Notes: generated from the sequence alone by a model not told the origin. Counted from the first letter of the stretch, positions 18,122 through 27,074 are shown. The stretch: 64,000 bases of DNA from Lewinellaceae bacterium (GCA_020636405.1 JACJXW010000004.1:2046001-2110000), one strand, 5' to 3'. Translations and numbers: made by a program.

Positions 18122-19654
18122 ATGCAAGTAAAGACATCTTTTCAACCGGACGTTCAGCCCTTGTCTACTGCCGTCCCTCCCCGGGTAACGGTCGCCTATG
18201 GCGATGGCATCGGAAGGGAGATCATGGAAGCGACGCTTTCTATTCTGGACGCCGCCGGCGCTAAATTGGAAATTGAAGAAGCCAGGATCGGAGAGGAAGT
18301 TTATCTGGAGGGGCATTCCTCCGGCATCAGCCCGGAGGCCTGGGAGGTGATCCGCCGGAACAAAGCCTTTCTCAAAGGCCCCATCACTACGCCCCAGGGT
18401 GGAGGCTATAAGAGCCTTAACGTCACCATTCGCAAAGCCCTGGGCCTTTATGCCAATGTGCGCCCCTGCCGGGCTTACACGCCCTTTGTGGAGAGCAACT
18501 TTCCGGATATGGACCTGGTCGTGATCCGGGAAAATGAAGAGGACCTCTATGCCGGCATCGAACACCAGCAAACGGCAGAGGTGGTGCAATGCCTCAAGCT
18601 GGTCTCCCGCCCCGGATGCGAGCGCGTAATCCGCTACGCTTTCGAATATGCCCGTGCCTACGGCCGCCGCAAGGTGACTTGCATGACCAAGGACAACATC
18701 ATGAAACATACCGACGGGCTGTTCCACCAAGTGTTCGACGAAGTTGCCCGCGAATACCCCGAGATCGAAGCCACCCACTACATCATCGATATCGGCGCTG
18801 CCTTGCTTGCCGGCAGGCCTGAGAAGTTCGACGTTGTAGTGACGCTCAACCTCTATGGCGACATCATATCCGATATCACGGCCCAGGTGGCCGGTTCCGT
18901 CGGCTTGGGCGGCTCCGCCAATGTCGGCGATACGGTAGCTATGTTTGAGGCAATCCATGGTTCGGCGCCGGACATTGCCGGTAAGGACGTCGCCAACCCC
19001 TCCGGGCTGCTGCACGCCGCTTGCATGATGCTTACCCACATCGGACAGCCGGCAGTAGCCGAGCGCATCCAGAACGCTTTGCTGTGTACACTGGAAGATG
19101 GTATACATACCCCCGACCTGTACAATGAAGCCTTTACCAAGCACCGCGCGGGTACCCGGGAATTCTCCCAGGCCGTGATCGAACGCCTGGGTAAACTGCC
19201 CCGTAAACTCAAGGCAGTACAGTTGGGCGAACAAAGCCAGCCTATTCAGGTGAAAGTGAAACCTCGCCCCGCCGCTACCAAAACCCTGGTGGGGGTCGAT
19301 GTATTCCTCGACTGGGCCGAGGGGCAACGCGACCCCAATGAACTGGGGCGCGAACTGGAGCGCATCGCCGGAACCGCCCTGCAACTGAAAATGATTACCA
19401 ACCGGGGGGTTAAAGTCTATCCCAATGGCTTCCCGGAAACGTTCTGCACAGACCACTGGCGCTGCCGCTTCGTCTCTGGCGATTCCAGGGTCAACCAGCA
19501 GGCCAAAGGCATGTCCTTTACCGCCCCGGTGACGTACGGAGAGATCACCGCCCTGCTACAGCGCCTCAACGAGGAAGGCTACGATTTTATCAAGATCGAA
19601 AACCTGTACCAGATCGATGGCCAGCGGGCATATTCGTTGGGGCAGGGAGAGTAA
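18122..19654 (+). CDS. icd: NADP-dependent isocitrate dehydrogenase, Thermus-type long form
   Basis: A 510-residue TCA-cycle enzyme converting isocitrate to 2-oxoglutarate and CO2. Residues 20-350 are the isocitrate/isopropylmalate dehydrogenase fold: GDGIGREIM, the substrate loop KSLNVTIRKALGLYANVRP, RENEEDLYAGIE, LYGDIISDITAQVAG, and the cofactor region FEAIHGSAPDIAGKDVANPS. A C-terminal extra domain of about 130 residues (from VGVDVFLDWAEG) matches the long form known from Thermus and many Bacteroidota. It converges on dapF with only 26 bases between stops. Confidence 0.92.
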   Translation: MQVKTSFQPDVQPLSTAVPPRVTVAYGDGIGREIMEATLSILDAAGAKLEIEEARIGEEVYLEGHSSGISPEAWEVIRRNKAFLKGPITTPQGGGYKSLNVTIRKALGLYANVRPCRAYTPFVESNFPDMDLVVIRENEEDLYAGIEHQQTAEVVQCLKLVSRPGCERVIRYAFEYARAYGRRKVTCMTKDNIMKHTDGLFHQVFDEVAREYPEIEATHYIIDIGAALLAGRPEKFDVVVTLNLYGDIISDITAQVAGSVGLGGSANVGDTVAMFEAIHGSAPDIAGKDVANPSGLLHAACMMLTHIGQPAVAERIQNALLCTLEDGIHTPDLYNEAFTKHRAGTREFSQAVIERLGKLPRKLKAVQLGEQSQPIQVKVKPRPAATKTLVGVDVFLDWAEGQRDPNELGRELERIAGTALQLKMITNRGVKVYPNGFPETFCTDHWRCRFVSGDSRVNQQAKGMSFTAPVTYGEITALLQRLNEEGYDFIKIENLYQIDGQRAYSLGQGE

Positions 19655-19680
19655 TAGGGAATGAGTGAATGAGCTGGCGC

Positions 19681-20475
19681 CTACAAAGTGACGACGCCCT
19701 CATAAACCAACAGTGCCGGCCCGCAGAGCCAGATATTGGTGAAGCGGCCGGGCTGAGGGGTGAAGCGCACTTCCAGGCGGCCGCCTTTGACGCGTACGGG
19801 AACAGTCTGCGGCCCCAGCCCCATAGACGGTTTCCGCAGGTAGTGTGCAATGGCTGAGGCGGTGACGCCGGTGCCGCAGGAAAGCGTTTCATCTTCAACG
19901 CCTCGCTCGTAGGTGGCAACGCTGATCCCCCCTTCGAAGGGTTCCACGAAATTGACGTTGGTACCCTCTTGCTTAAAGCGCTTGGAATAGCGGACTTCGC
20001 GCCCTCTTTGAATAATATTTATTTGACCTAGGTCATCTACAAACTCGACGTAGTGAGGGGAGCCGGTATTCATAAAACAGGATCCGGCCCCCTGCTCTAC
20101 ATTCTCCACATCACTCATCTGCAGTTCTACCCAGCCGTCGGGCCGGATGCGGGCCGCATGGGGGCCGTCTACGGCAATGAACTGGCAATTTTCTTCGATG
20201 ATACCCAACTGGCGGGCAAAAGCCACGATACAGCGGCCACCGTTGCCGCACATGCTTCCCTCGCCGCCATCAGCATTGAAATAGACCATCTCGAAATCGC
20301 AATCCGGGTGCTGCTGCAAGAGGATAAGCCCATCCGCGCCGATCCCGAAGCGGCGGTGGCATAGCCGGGCTATAGTATTGGTATCGGTGCGCCGCAGGTA
20401 AATGGATTCCCGTTGGTCGACCATGACGAAATCATTTCCAGTGCCCTGATATTTGTAGAAAGGCAGTTTTTGCAT
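19681..20475 (-). CDS. dapF: Diaminopimelate epimerase
   Basis: A 264-residue cytoplasmic enzyme that interconverts LL- and meso-diaminopimelate in the lysine/peptidoglycan pathway. The N-terminal YQGTGNDFVMVD signature and both catalytic cysteines are present: Cys 76 (GGEGSMCGNGGRC) and Cys 200 (DETLSCGTGVTA). Length is normal. A 75-residue membrane protein gene ends 11 bases before its start on the same strand, so the two are likely one operon. Confidence 0.96.
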   Translation of the reverse strand: MQKLPFYKYQGTGNDFVMVDQRESIYLRRTDTNTIARLCHRRFGIGADGLILLQQHPDCDFEMVYFNADGGEGSMCGNGGRCIVAFARQLGIIEENCQFIAVDGPHAARIRPDGWVELQMSDVENVEQGAGSCFMNTGSPHYVEFVDDLGQINIIQRGREVRYSKRFKQEGTNVNFVEPFEGGISVATYERGVEDETLSCGTGVTASAIAHYLRKPSMGLGPQTVPVRVKGGRLEVRFTPQPGRFTNIWLCGPALLVYEGVVTL

Positions 20476-20486
20476 AGTTGTCGTTG

Positions 20487-20714
20487 TTATTGCCCGAGTT
20501 GGGTGGAATCCACGCCGGTGCTGTCCGGTGCGCTGCTTGGTTGTTCCAGAGGGTCATCAAAGCCGACCGGCACATCGAGCGTATAATGCCGGTAGACAAT
20601 AACTGCCAGGAGGAACAGGATCATGACGGCTCCGAACAAGGAGAACTTCCAGCCCCAGATATTGCCGATGTATTCCCCATCGAAGGGGTCCTTCTTTTCT
20701 TCTTTAGTGCTCAT
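20487..20714 (-). CDS. Small single-span membrane protein upstream of dapF
   Basis: A 75-residue protein with a charged N-terminus, one transmembrane helix (about 24-44: FSLFGAVMILFLLAVIVY) and an acidic, Ser/Pro-rich tail. The spacing of 11 bases to dapF and the same orientation suggest co-transcription. No family recognised, although similar small proteins beside dapF would be easy to look for in relatives. Confidence 0.7.
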   Translation of the reverse strand: MSTKEEKKDPFDGEYIGNIWGWKFSLFGAVMILFLLAVIVYRHYTLDVPVGFDDPLEQPSSAPDSTGVDSTQLGQ

Positions 20715-20832
20715 ATCTCTTAGAATTAAACTTCCGGCCCTGCGGGTACCAAGAAGAGCAAAGATAGAAATTCCTGTTCAGAGCGGCATGGGGGATTTCC
20801 TCCTTCCCCTTGCAATTTGATTGGCAAACCCT

Positions 20833-20840
20833 TAATTTTG
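20833..20840 (+). promoter_or_regulatory. Predicted promoter, -7 box TAATTTTG with a TTG about 20 bases upstream
   Basis: An exact TAnnTTTG match with a TTG near 20811, the best two-element Bacteroidota promoter seen in the window. The ATG of the next gene follows within about 8 bases, so the transcript would be leaderless or nearly so unless the second Met (20854) is used. Confidence 0.55.
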
Positions 20841-20847
20841 CGGCCAT

Positions 20848-21198
20848 ATGCGAATGATCCTATCGGTTCTATTATCCCTCCTTATGCTGAGCCTTTCCCA
20901 GATGTCCTGCGGAGAAAGCCCGGCCGTTGGTACGCAGGAAGGAATGGCTACCGTGCAGGAACATTCGCCTGCTGAGGAAGGTGCCCATTGTTGTCAGGAC
21001 GCCGGCGAGGAGGGTGCAACGGACGATCATTGCCCCCCGTCCTGCCATTGTGCCTGCTGCCATTCGCCCGCAGTCACTTCGGTGGTAACGCCCTGCCTGT
21101 TTGCTTTTTCACCCGAGATGGCAGCACCCGGCCCTGCTTATTGGTTCTATCGCTTCGATTTTCATTATCTTATCTGGCACCCCCCACAGATCGGGTGA
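20848..21198 (+). CDS. Cys-rich small exported protein (DUF6660-like), metal-associated
   Basis: A 116-residue protein with an N-terminal hydrophobic signal (LSVLLSLLMLSLSQMSC; the Cys could be lipidated) and a Cys/His-rich centre: HCCQDAG, then HCPPSCHCACCHS. Proteins like this occur directly upstream of HMA-TonB receptor genes in Bacteroidota, which is the arrangement here (next gene at 21535). Binding of copper or another soft metal is inferred from the ligand-rich motif and the neighbour. The second Met at residue 3 is an alternative start. Confidence 0.65.
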   Translation: MRMILSVLLSLLMLSLSQMSCGESPAVGTQEGMATVQEHSPAEEGAHCCQDAGEEGATDDHCPPSCHCACCHSPAVTSVVTPCLFAFSPEMAAPGPAYWFYRFDFHYLIWHPPQIG

Positions 21199-21534
21199 CC
21201 GCCATCCCTTTTTCCGATTTCGATTTGCAAATATTCAGGTTTGCTGAAGGCAGAACCGGCATCTTATTTGTTCTAATTGGTGGGTGAAACTGTACGCCCA
21301 ATAATGAATAAACGATAACAGGTGCCCCTACCTGTGAAGATGCGCGCTGCCTGAAGTTTCTGAAAAATAATGGCTATCCATCCGTCCATCGCAGGATAGA
21401 GAAGGCGTAATTACATGGCGTTGCACGGTTTGCGCCACGGGCCTGATGGAAAGTATGGCAATGCAGGTTAGTGCTTCTTGCCGGTTCCATGGAGCTTTGC
21501 AATGCCAGGCAGGTAGCCAAAAACAATATCGTTT
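21199..21534. other. Gap between Cys-rich gene and TonB receptor
   Basis: About 335 bases with no recognised gene. ACAGGT/ACCTGT form a short hairpin at 21318-21335. No TAnnTTTG box is seen before the receptor ATG, so the two genes may share the upstream promoter. Confidence 0.3.
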
Positions 21535-24114
21535 ATGAACATTAGAATACCATTGCTGTGCCTGAGCATGGCACTTTTGCCTTTCTTCCATTTATCGGCC
21601 CAGAAAGTTGTTCCACATGCTGGAGATACCATCCGGTTTCACGTCGATGGCGTCTGTGGAATGTGTAAGGAGCGCATCGAAAATGCAGCGCTCAGCACCG
21701 TGGGCATACGCTTTGCAGACTGGGATATTCCTTCAAAAGAGCTGTTGGTGGTCCTCTCACCGGAGCCCTTCGACGAGTCCGCCTTGCACCGCAATATTGC
21801 CAATGTCGGCCACGATACCGAGAAAATGAGAGCTCCAGATGAGGCCTACGAAACGCTTCATGCCTGTTGTAAGTACCGCAGCGAGGCGGTCCGCAATGCC
21901 CACCGGGTGGAAGGCAATTCCGTCCGCGCCTATCTGGGCGGCATCGTATACGAGGCGGAAGGCAAGGGGCGGGGCACGCCGCTTCCCGGGGCCAACATCA
22001 GCTGGCTGGGCGCCGGTGAAGGTACCTTCACGGATGAACAGGGGCGTTTCGAGCTTCCCCTGATCGCCCAAACGGAAAAGATCGTGATCAGCTATGTCGG
22101 CTTCGGCTCCGATACCATACAGGTAAAGGAGAACTTTGACCTGGAGGTCGTTTTGCGTACCGGCACGCTGCTCAATACCGTGGAGGTTACCTACCGCCGC
22201 CGTACGACCGAAACCTCCTTCATCGACCCCATCCGGATACAAAAGATCGGAGAAAAGGAGCTGATGAAGGCCGCCTGTTGCAACCTGTCGGAAAGCTTTG
22301 AGACCACTCCGTCGGTCGACGTATCGATGACGGATGCGGTGACCGGCGCCCGGCAGATCGAAATGCTGGGCCTTGCCGGCCCCTATGTGCAGATGACCCG
22401 GGAAAACATGCCCGACATCCGCGGCTTGTCGGCCATCTACGGCCTGACCTACACCGCAGGGCCCTGGGTGGAAGGCATTCAGGTCAACAAAGGGATGGGC
22501 TCCGTGGTAAACGGCTTTGAGAGCATTACCGGGCAGATCAATGTAGAATTGCGCAAGCCCGGCCGCAGCGACCGGCTCTACCTCAACCTCTACGCCAACC
22601 AGATGGGGCGCCTGGAAGGCAACGCCAACCTCAGCCAGCCGCTCAACGAGCATTGGGCCACCGGGTTGCTCCTGCACGCCAAGAACCAGAAAATGGCCAA
22701 TGAAGTAGACCGCAATGACGACGGGTTCATGGATATGCCGCAGAGCGAACAGTACATCGCAGTGAACCGTTGGAAATACAACGGCAGCAATGGGCTGGAA
22801 GCGCAGTTCGGCATCAAGGGCGCCTACATCGACGACATCAGCGGGCAGCACGGCTTCGACCCGGAGGCCCACAACGGCCATGACCACCACTGGGGCGCCC
22901 GCATCACCACCCGCCGTATGGAAGGGTGGTTCAAGATGGGCAAGGTGTTCGCGGAAAGGCCCGGGGCCAGCCTGGGCTTTCAGTTGTCGGGCCTCTACCA
23001 CGGCCAGGACGCCTACTTCGGCCTGCGCGACTACAATGCCGAGCAGGGTTCGGCTTATGCCAACCTCATCTACCAGGGGCTCATCATCGATACCCGCCAT
23101 AAGTTCAAAACAGGGGCCAGTTTCCAGTGGGACCGCTATACCGAGAACCTGGCGGCACTGGAATTCATCCGCGACGAATGGGCCCCGGGGGTGTTTTTTG
23201 AATATACCTGGCAGCCCGTCGACGAATTTACCGCCGTTGCCGGGATTCGAGGCGACTACCACAACCTGTTCGGCGCCTTCTTTACCCCCCGCCTGCACCT
23301 GCGGTATGCGGTCAGTGAAACGGCCGTTTTTCGCGCTTCTGCCGGACGAGGGCAGCGGACCGCCAGCATCATCGCCGAAAATATCGGCGCCCTGGCCTCC
23401 TCCCGCGACATCGTCATCCATTCCGGGGACAACGACAAACCCTATGGCCTGGATGCCGAAGTGGCCTGGAACTACGGCCTGAACTTTACCCAGGGATTCC
23501 GGCTGGCCGGCCGTGACGGAGAGCTCAGCCTCGACGCTTATTACACCGATTTTGAGAACCAGATCGTGGCCGACTACGACCAGGACCCCCGGGCGTTGCA
23601 TTTTTACAACCTGCCGGGAAATTCCCGCTCCACCAGCCTGCAGGCACAGGTAGACCTGGAGGCATTGCCCCGCTTTGATGTTCGCCTGGCCTATCGCTTC
23701 AATGACGTTCTGGTGGGATATTCCGATGGAGAACTGCAAAAGCCGCTGATTTCCCGCCACCGCGCTTTCATCAATACCGCTTACCATACCGCCAGCAACT
23801 GGAAATTTGACTTCACGCTGAACTGGCAGGGCGCCAAGCGCATCCCTTCTACAGCCGCTAATCCACCTAAATACCAGCGCCCGAGCTATTCGCCGGACTT
23901 CTTGCTGGCCAATGCCCAGGTGAGCAAAGGCTGGAAGGAGGTATTCGAAATTTACCTTGGCGCCGAGAACTTGTTCAACTTTATGCAGTCCGATCCGATC
24001 ATTGCCAGTGAGGACCCCTTCGGGCCTTATTTTGACAGTTCCCTGGTATGGGGTCCGGTATTCGGACGGAACGTTTACATGGGCCTGCGGTATAGGATCG
24101 GGAAAGGAGAGTAG
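21535..24114 (+). CDS. TonB-dependent receptor with N-terminal heavy-metal-associated (HMA) domain
   Basis: An 859-residue outer-membrane receptor. A signal peptide (HLSAQ) is followed by an HMA ferredoxin-like domain (about 30-110) with the metal-binding GVCGMCKERIE (Cys 41, Cys 44), then a carboxypeptidase-like regulatory domain (about 133-210, GTPLPGANISWLGAGEGTFT), a plug domain, and a long beta-barrel ending RNVYMGLRYRIGKGE. The fusion places a soft-metal-binding domain in the periplasm ahead of the plug. Together with the Cys-rich protein upstream, transport or sensing of copper or a similar metal is the best inference. Confidence 0.88.
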   Translation: MNIRIPLLCLSMALLPFFHLSAQKVVPHAGDTIRFHVDGVCGMCKERIENAALSTVGIRFADWDIPSKELLVVLSPEPFDESALHRNIANVGHDTEKMRAPDEAYETLHACCKYRSEAVRNAHRVEGNSVRAYLGGIVYEAEGKGRGTPLPGANISWLGAGEGTFTDEQGRFELPLIAQTEKIVISYVGFGSDTIQVKENFDLEVVLRTGTLLNTVEVTYRRRTTETSFIDPIRIQKIGEKELMKAACCNLSESFETTPSVDVSMTDAVTGARQIEMLGLAGPYVQMTRENMPDIRGLSAIYGLTYTAGPWVEGIQVNKGMGSVVNGFESITGQINVELRKPGRSDRLYLNLYANQMGRLEGNANLSQPLNEHWATGLLLHAKNQKMANEVDRNDDGFMDMPQSEQYIAVNRWKYNGSNGLEAQFGIKGAYIDDISGQHGFDPEAHNGHDHHWGARITTRRMEGWFKMGKVFAERPGASLGFQLSGLYHGQDAYFGLRDYNAEQGSAYANLIYQGLIIDTRHKFKTGASFQWDRYTENLAALEFIRDEWAPGVFFEYTWQPVDEFTAVAGIRGDYHNLFGAFFTPRLHLRYAVSETAVFRASAGRGQRTASIIAENIGALASSRDIVIHSGDNDKPYGLDAEVAWNYGLNFTQGFRLAGRDGELSLDAYYTDFENQIVADYDQDPRALHFYNLPGNSRSTSLQAQVDLEALPRFDVRLAYRFNDVLVGYSDGELQKPLISRHRAFINTAYHTASNWKFDFTLNWQGAKRIPSTAANPPKYQRPSYSPDFLLANAQVSKGWKEVFEIYLGAENLFNFMQSDPIIASEDPFGPYFDSSLVWGPVFGRNVYMGLRYRIGKGE

Positions 24115-24127
24115 GGGAGGGGAGATT

Positions 24128-24176
24128 GATTTTTGATTTTCGATTTTCGATTTTCGATGTTTGATGTTTGATGTTT
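24128..24176 (+). repeat. 7-bp tandem repeat
   Basis: Seven consecutive 7-base units: one GATTTTT, three GATTTTC, three GATGTTT. It begins 13 bases after the TonB receptor stop. Related units recur beside the repeats at 24601-24616 and 29206-29220. Confidence 0.8.
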
Positions 24177-24611
24177 GACGGTCTTTTCGCGTAACAGCGT
24201 AGTAAGTTGAAAGACATTTTTAATCATGAAAATTTTTACAACATAGCCCATTTCGAAATTTAATTCCAACTAACCTCTTTCGATACATTTTTGAAATCAT
24301 AATAGGTTGTGGAAATTTCGAAAACAGGGTCAATTTTTCAGATTTTCTGATTGTAACGTTTTGCGTAGCTGCCGGGAAGGCGTGAACCCGGATCCCCAAA
24401 TTTATTTGGGTCGGAGACGTTCCCCAGTCACGGGTTTATCGTCTTCGACGCCAAAAAATTTTGGCGATCCCAGTTAGCGTTGGTTTTTCGTCTCTGATCC
24501 GGGGTATACATCATTGCAGCTACTCAATCCGTTATAATCAGCAGATTTTCAAGACAATCTATGCCGTTTAGATCGAATTCACTTTCATCTTACGCGAAAG
24601 GGCCGTTTGAT
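24174..24611. repeat. Candidate non-autonomous element bounded by imperfect inverted repeats
   Basis: The left end TTTGACGGTCTTTTCGCGTAA (21 bases at 24174-24194, written here in two parts for reading: TTTGACGGTC + TTTTCGCGTAA) is matched in inverse orientation at 24590-24610 at about 17 of 21 positions. Inside are CCCAAAT/ATTTGGG (24395-24410), CGCCAAAA/TTTTGGCG (24449-24466) and a larger pair CCCGGATC (24387-24394) with GATCCGGG (24496-24503). No ORF is recognised. It could be a MITE-like element or a structured RNA. Confidence 0.4.
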
Positions 24612-24719
24612 GTTTGATGTGGTGCGCTGGGCAACAATGCAGTGAAATTATGTTTGGGTAGAATGCATCCAATCCCTAGCCTGGACCGTAAAAAATTATT
24701 AACTTGAAATTTCGTTATC

Positions 24720-24773
24720 AGACTTTATTCCAAATAGTTTTGTATGGCTCAAAACTATTTTGGAATAAAGTCT
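24720..24773. repeat. Long near-perfect inverted repeat
   Basis: The arm 24720-24742 (beginning AGACTTTATTCC) pairs with 24750-24773 (ending GGAATAAAGTCT) around a 7-base spacer. All 23 bases pair; the only defect is one bulged base. It sits 97 bases before the htrA ATG. There is no U tract, so an ordinary terminator is unlikely. Confidence 0.75.
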
Positions 24774-24869
24774 ATTGAAAAGACGTTTAATCCAGGGGTT
24801 GCCGGGGCACTGTTGTTCGGTATTCCCGCCAATTGAATCATTGAATAACAACTGTACAGACGACTAAAA

Positions 24870-26294
24870 ATGAAGCAGTACGCTATCGTTGCCATCAGCT
24901 CGCTCCTGAGTGCCCTGTTCGCTGTCATGGCCTATAGATTTTTTGAGCAGCCGAGAGAAGTCATCATTCGGGAGACCGTCCCGGCGCGGTATACCAATTT
25001 TGACCAAATGGATGTGAGCAAACAGCGCGTTTTCCTTTCGTCCTCCCCTACGGATTTTATTGCGGCAGCCGAGGCGGTGACGCCGGCGGTAGTGAACATC
25101 AAGACCGTTCAGGGCGGCGGCGGGTTTGACTTCTGGGGCAGCAACTCCCTGGGGTCTGCTTCGGGTTCAGGCGTCGTCATTTCTCCGGATGGATTTATTG
25201 TGACCAATAACCATGTCATCGAAGATAGTGATGAGATCGCCGTCACCCTCAACGATAAACGCGATTTCGAGGCGGAGTTGATCGGCACCGACCCCTCCAC
25301 CGACCTGGCCCTGATCAAGATCAAGGCAAAGGGGCTGCCCTATCTGGAATTCGGCAATTCCGATTCTCTTCGCGTCGGCGAGTGGGTCATCGCGGTAGGT
25401 AATCCTTTCAACCTGGAGTCGACCGTCACGGCGGGCATCGTCAGTGCCAAAGGCCGCAGCATCGACATTCTGGAAGGGCAGGACCGTATCGAGTCCTTCA
25501 TCCAGACCGACGCCGCCGTCAACCCCGGCAACAGCGGGGGCGCCCTGGTGAACACCAACGGAGAACTGATCGGGATCAATACGGCCATCATCACCCGGTC
25601 GGGGCGCTATGAAGGCTACTCCTTCGCCGTGCCCGCCAACCTGGCGCGGAAGGTGATCCGCGACCTCAAGGACTTCGGCATGGTGCAGCGCGGCATCCTC
25701 GGCGTTTTCATCGACGAGATCACCAATGAGCGGGCGCGGGAGCTGGGGCTCAAGGCCGTGGAAGGCGTTTTCGTCACTCGCGTGACGCCGGGTAGCGGCG
25801 CCGATGATGCAGGGCTCCGCAAAGGGGACGTGATCGTCGGCATCAACGGGGTGGTCACCAAAACGCTGCCCGAAATGCAGGAACAGCTCGGCCGCTACCG
25901 CCCCGGCAACAGCGTGACGGTGGATTACATTCGCAGCGGTAAAAAACAGACGGCCAACGTCCTCCTGAAAAATAAGAGCAACAGCACCGCCCTGGTCACC
26001 GAAAAGAACGTGGACGTACTCACCAACCTGGGCTTCGAACTGCGCGAACTGACCCGCGAAGAACGCCGCCGCCTCAAGGCCAATGGCGTCAAAGTGATCA
26101 GCATCTACCGCGGCAGCCGCATCGAACGCACCAATATGGACCCCGGCTTCATCATCACCAAGATCGACAATAAACCCGTGGAATCCCTGGATGCCCTCGT
26201 CGATGTTTTCGAACAGGCTACCGGCAAGGTGATGCTGGAGGGCATTTATGAAAATTATCCGGGGGAGTATTATTATGCTTTTCCGGTGGATTGA
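24870..26294 (+). CDS. htrA: HtrA/Deg-family serine protease
   Basis: A 474-residue periplasmic protease/chaperone. An N-terminal membrane anchor (about 4-22) is followed by the trypsin-like domain with the triad His 115 (TNNHVIED), Asp 145 (STDLALIKI) and Ser 222 (NPGNSGGALV). Two PDZ domains follow (about 275-365 and 385-470); the first has the usual GLRKGDVIVGINGV. It degrades or refolds damaged envelope proteins. The gene stands alone; the long hairpin 97 bases upstream may affect its expression, but no stress-sigma promoter was recognised. Confidence 0.94.
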   Translation: MKQYAIVAISSLLSALFAVMAYRFFEQPREVIIRETVPARYTNFDQMDVSKQRVFLSSSPTDFIAAAEAVTPAVVNIKTVQGGGGFDFWGSNSLGSASGSGVVISPDGFIVTNNHVIEDSDEIAVTLNDKRDFEAELIGTDPSTDLALIKIKAKGLPYLEFGNSDSLRVGEWVIAVGNPFNLESTVTAGIVSAKGRSIDILEGQDRIESFIQTDAAVNPGNSGGALVNTNGELIGINTAIITRSGRYEGYSFAVPANLARKVIRDLKDFGMVQRGILGVFIDEITNERARELGLKAVEGVFVTRVTPGSGADDAGLRKGDVIVGINGVVTKTLPEMQEQLGRYRPGNSVTVDYIRSGKKQTANVLLKNKSNSTALVTEKNVDVLTNLGFELRELTREERRRLKANGVKVISIYRGSRIERTNMDPGFIITKIDNKPVESLDALVDVFEQATGKVMLEGIYENYPGEYYYAFPVD

Positions 26295-26354
26295 TACATT
26301 CTTGTGTAAAAGTGGAAATGTGTAAACGAAGGCGCCCCCATTCCCCGCTTACCC

Positions 26355-26702
26355 TTAATAAAACCCCCAAGGTATGGGGGGAATAACTTCCCAGTATAAC
26401 AATATCCGTATTATGATGGAGAGTGCTATTTCTGTCAGAGCCAAACCCAGGGGAACCCTAAACCGAAAAGGCTTTTTGAACAGTTTGCTGATGGCATAAT
26501 GCCCAAGTATGAACAAAGAAGCATAAACAGAAGCCGGAAAAATATATCCTCCAGTAAGATAGCCTAGCACTTCTTCCAGCACGCTGTCCTTTTCTGTCGG
26601 CAACCAGGGATAATACTGAAACAGGCCGAAAAGGAGGAACAGAGTGCCTAAAACGATCAATACGCTGAAGAGGAAATAAAAAATGGAAAAAAAAGGTTTC
26701 AC
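26355..26702 (-). CDS. Small polytopic membrane protein, tandem paralogue B
   Basis: A 115-residue protein with three hydrophobic helices (about 5-28, 47-70, 82-104). It is clearly paralogous to the next gene: both start MKPF, share FLLFxLxQYYPW, LPTEK/QPTEK, TGGYxFPASV and end IPWGFY. The two genes are 24 bases apart in the same orientation and probably co-transcribed. No family or function recognised. Confidence 0.75.
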   Translation of the reverse strand: MKPFFSIFYFLFSVLIVLGTLFLLFGLFQYYPWLPTEKDSVLEEVLGYLTGGYIFPASVYASLFILGHYAISKLFKKPFRFRVPLGLALTEIALSIIIRILLYWEVIPPIPWGFY

Positions 26703-26726
26703 CTTTATTGAATTTTCATCTTATCT

Positions 26727-27074
26727 TCAATAAAACCCCCATGGAATTTGTGGTATAACATTCCAATAAGTAAAGAACATCCATACAAGATACAGGATAA
26801 TGTTGAGAGAAGCCAAGCCCAAAGAAAACCGGAATGAAAAGGTTTTTTTTTGCAATTTGGTGATGGCATAATGTATCACCACAATAATAGAGGCAAGAAC
26901 AGACGCCGGAAAAACGTATCCTCCCGTCATCCAACCCAGTACTACTTCAAATAAGTTAGCCTTTTCTGTCGGCTGCCAGGGATAATACTGAACCAGGGCG
27001 AAAAGGAGAAACAGGATGCCCAGAGAGATTAATATGCTGAAGAGGAAATAAAGGGTAGAAATAAAAGGTTTCAA
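26727..27074 (-). CDS. Small polytopic membrane protein, tandem paralogue A
   Basis: Also exactly 115 residues with the same three-helix layout and the same conserved PW, TGGYVFPAS and terminal IPWGFY motifs as its neighbour, so a tandem duplication is evident. It is the upstream gene of the pair. The identical lengths and conserved ends suggest both copies are under selection. Function unknown. Confidence 0.75.
   Translation of the reverse strand: MKPFISTLYFLFSILISLGILFLLFALVQYYPWQPTEKANLFEVVLGWMTGGYVFPASVLASIIVVIHYAITKLQKKTFSFRFSLGLASLNIILYLVWMFFTYWNVIPQIPWGFY

Noticed and set aside
18059..19456. 465-codon frame opposite icd
   Set aside because: Antisense shadow; icd motifs occupy the whole interval on the plus strand.
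21757..23787. 676-codon minus-strand open frame opposite the TonB receptor
   Set aside because: A shadow of the GC-rich receptor gene; its translation is Val/Gly/His-rich with no domain, and the plus-strand frame has clear motifs throughout.
24387..24504. tRNA- or riboswitch-like fold
   Set aside because: The hairpins do not match cloverleaf geometry or any riboswitch core that I recognise; kept only as part of the repeat element.
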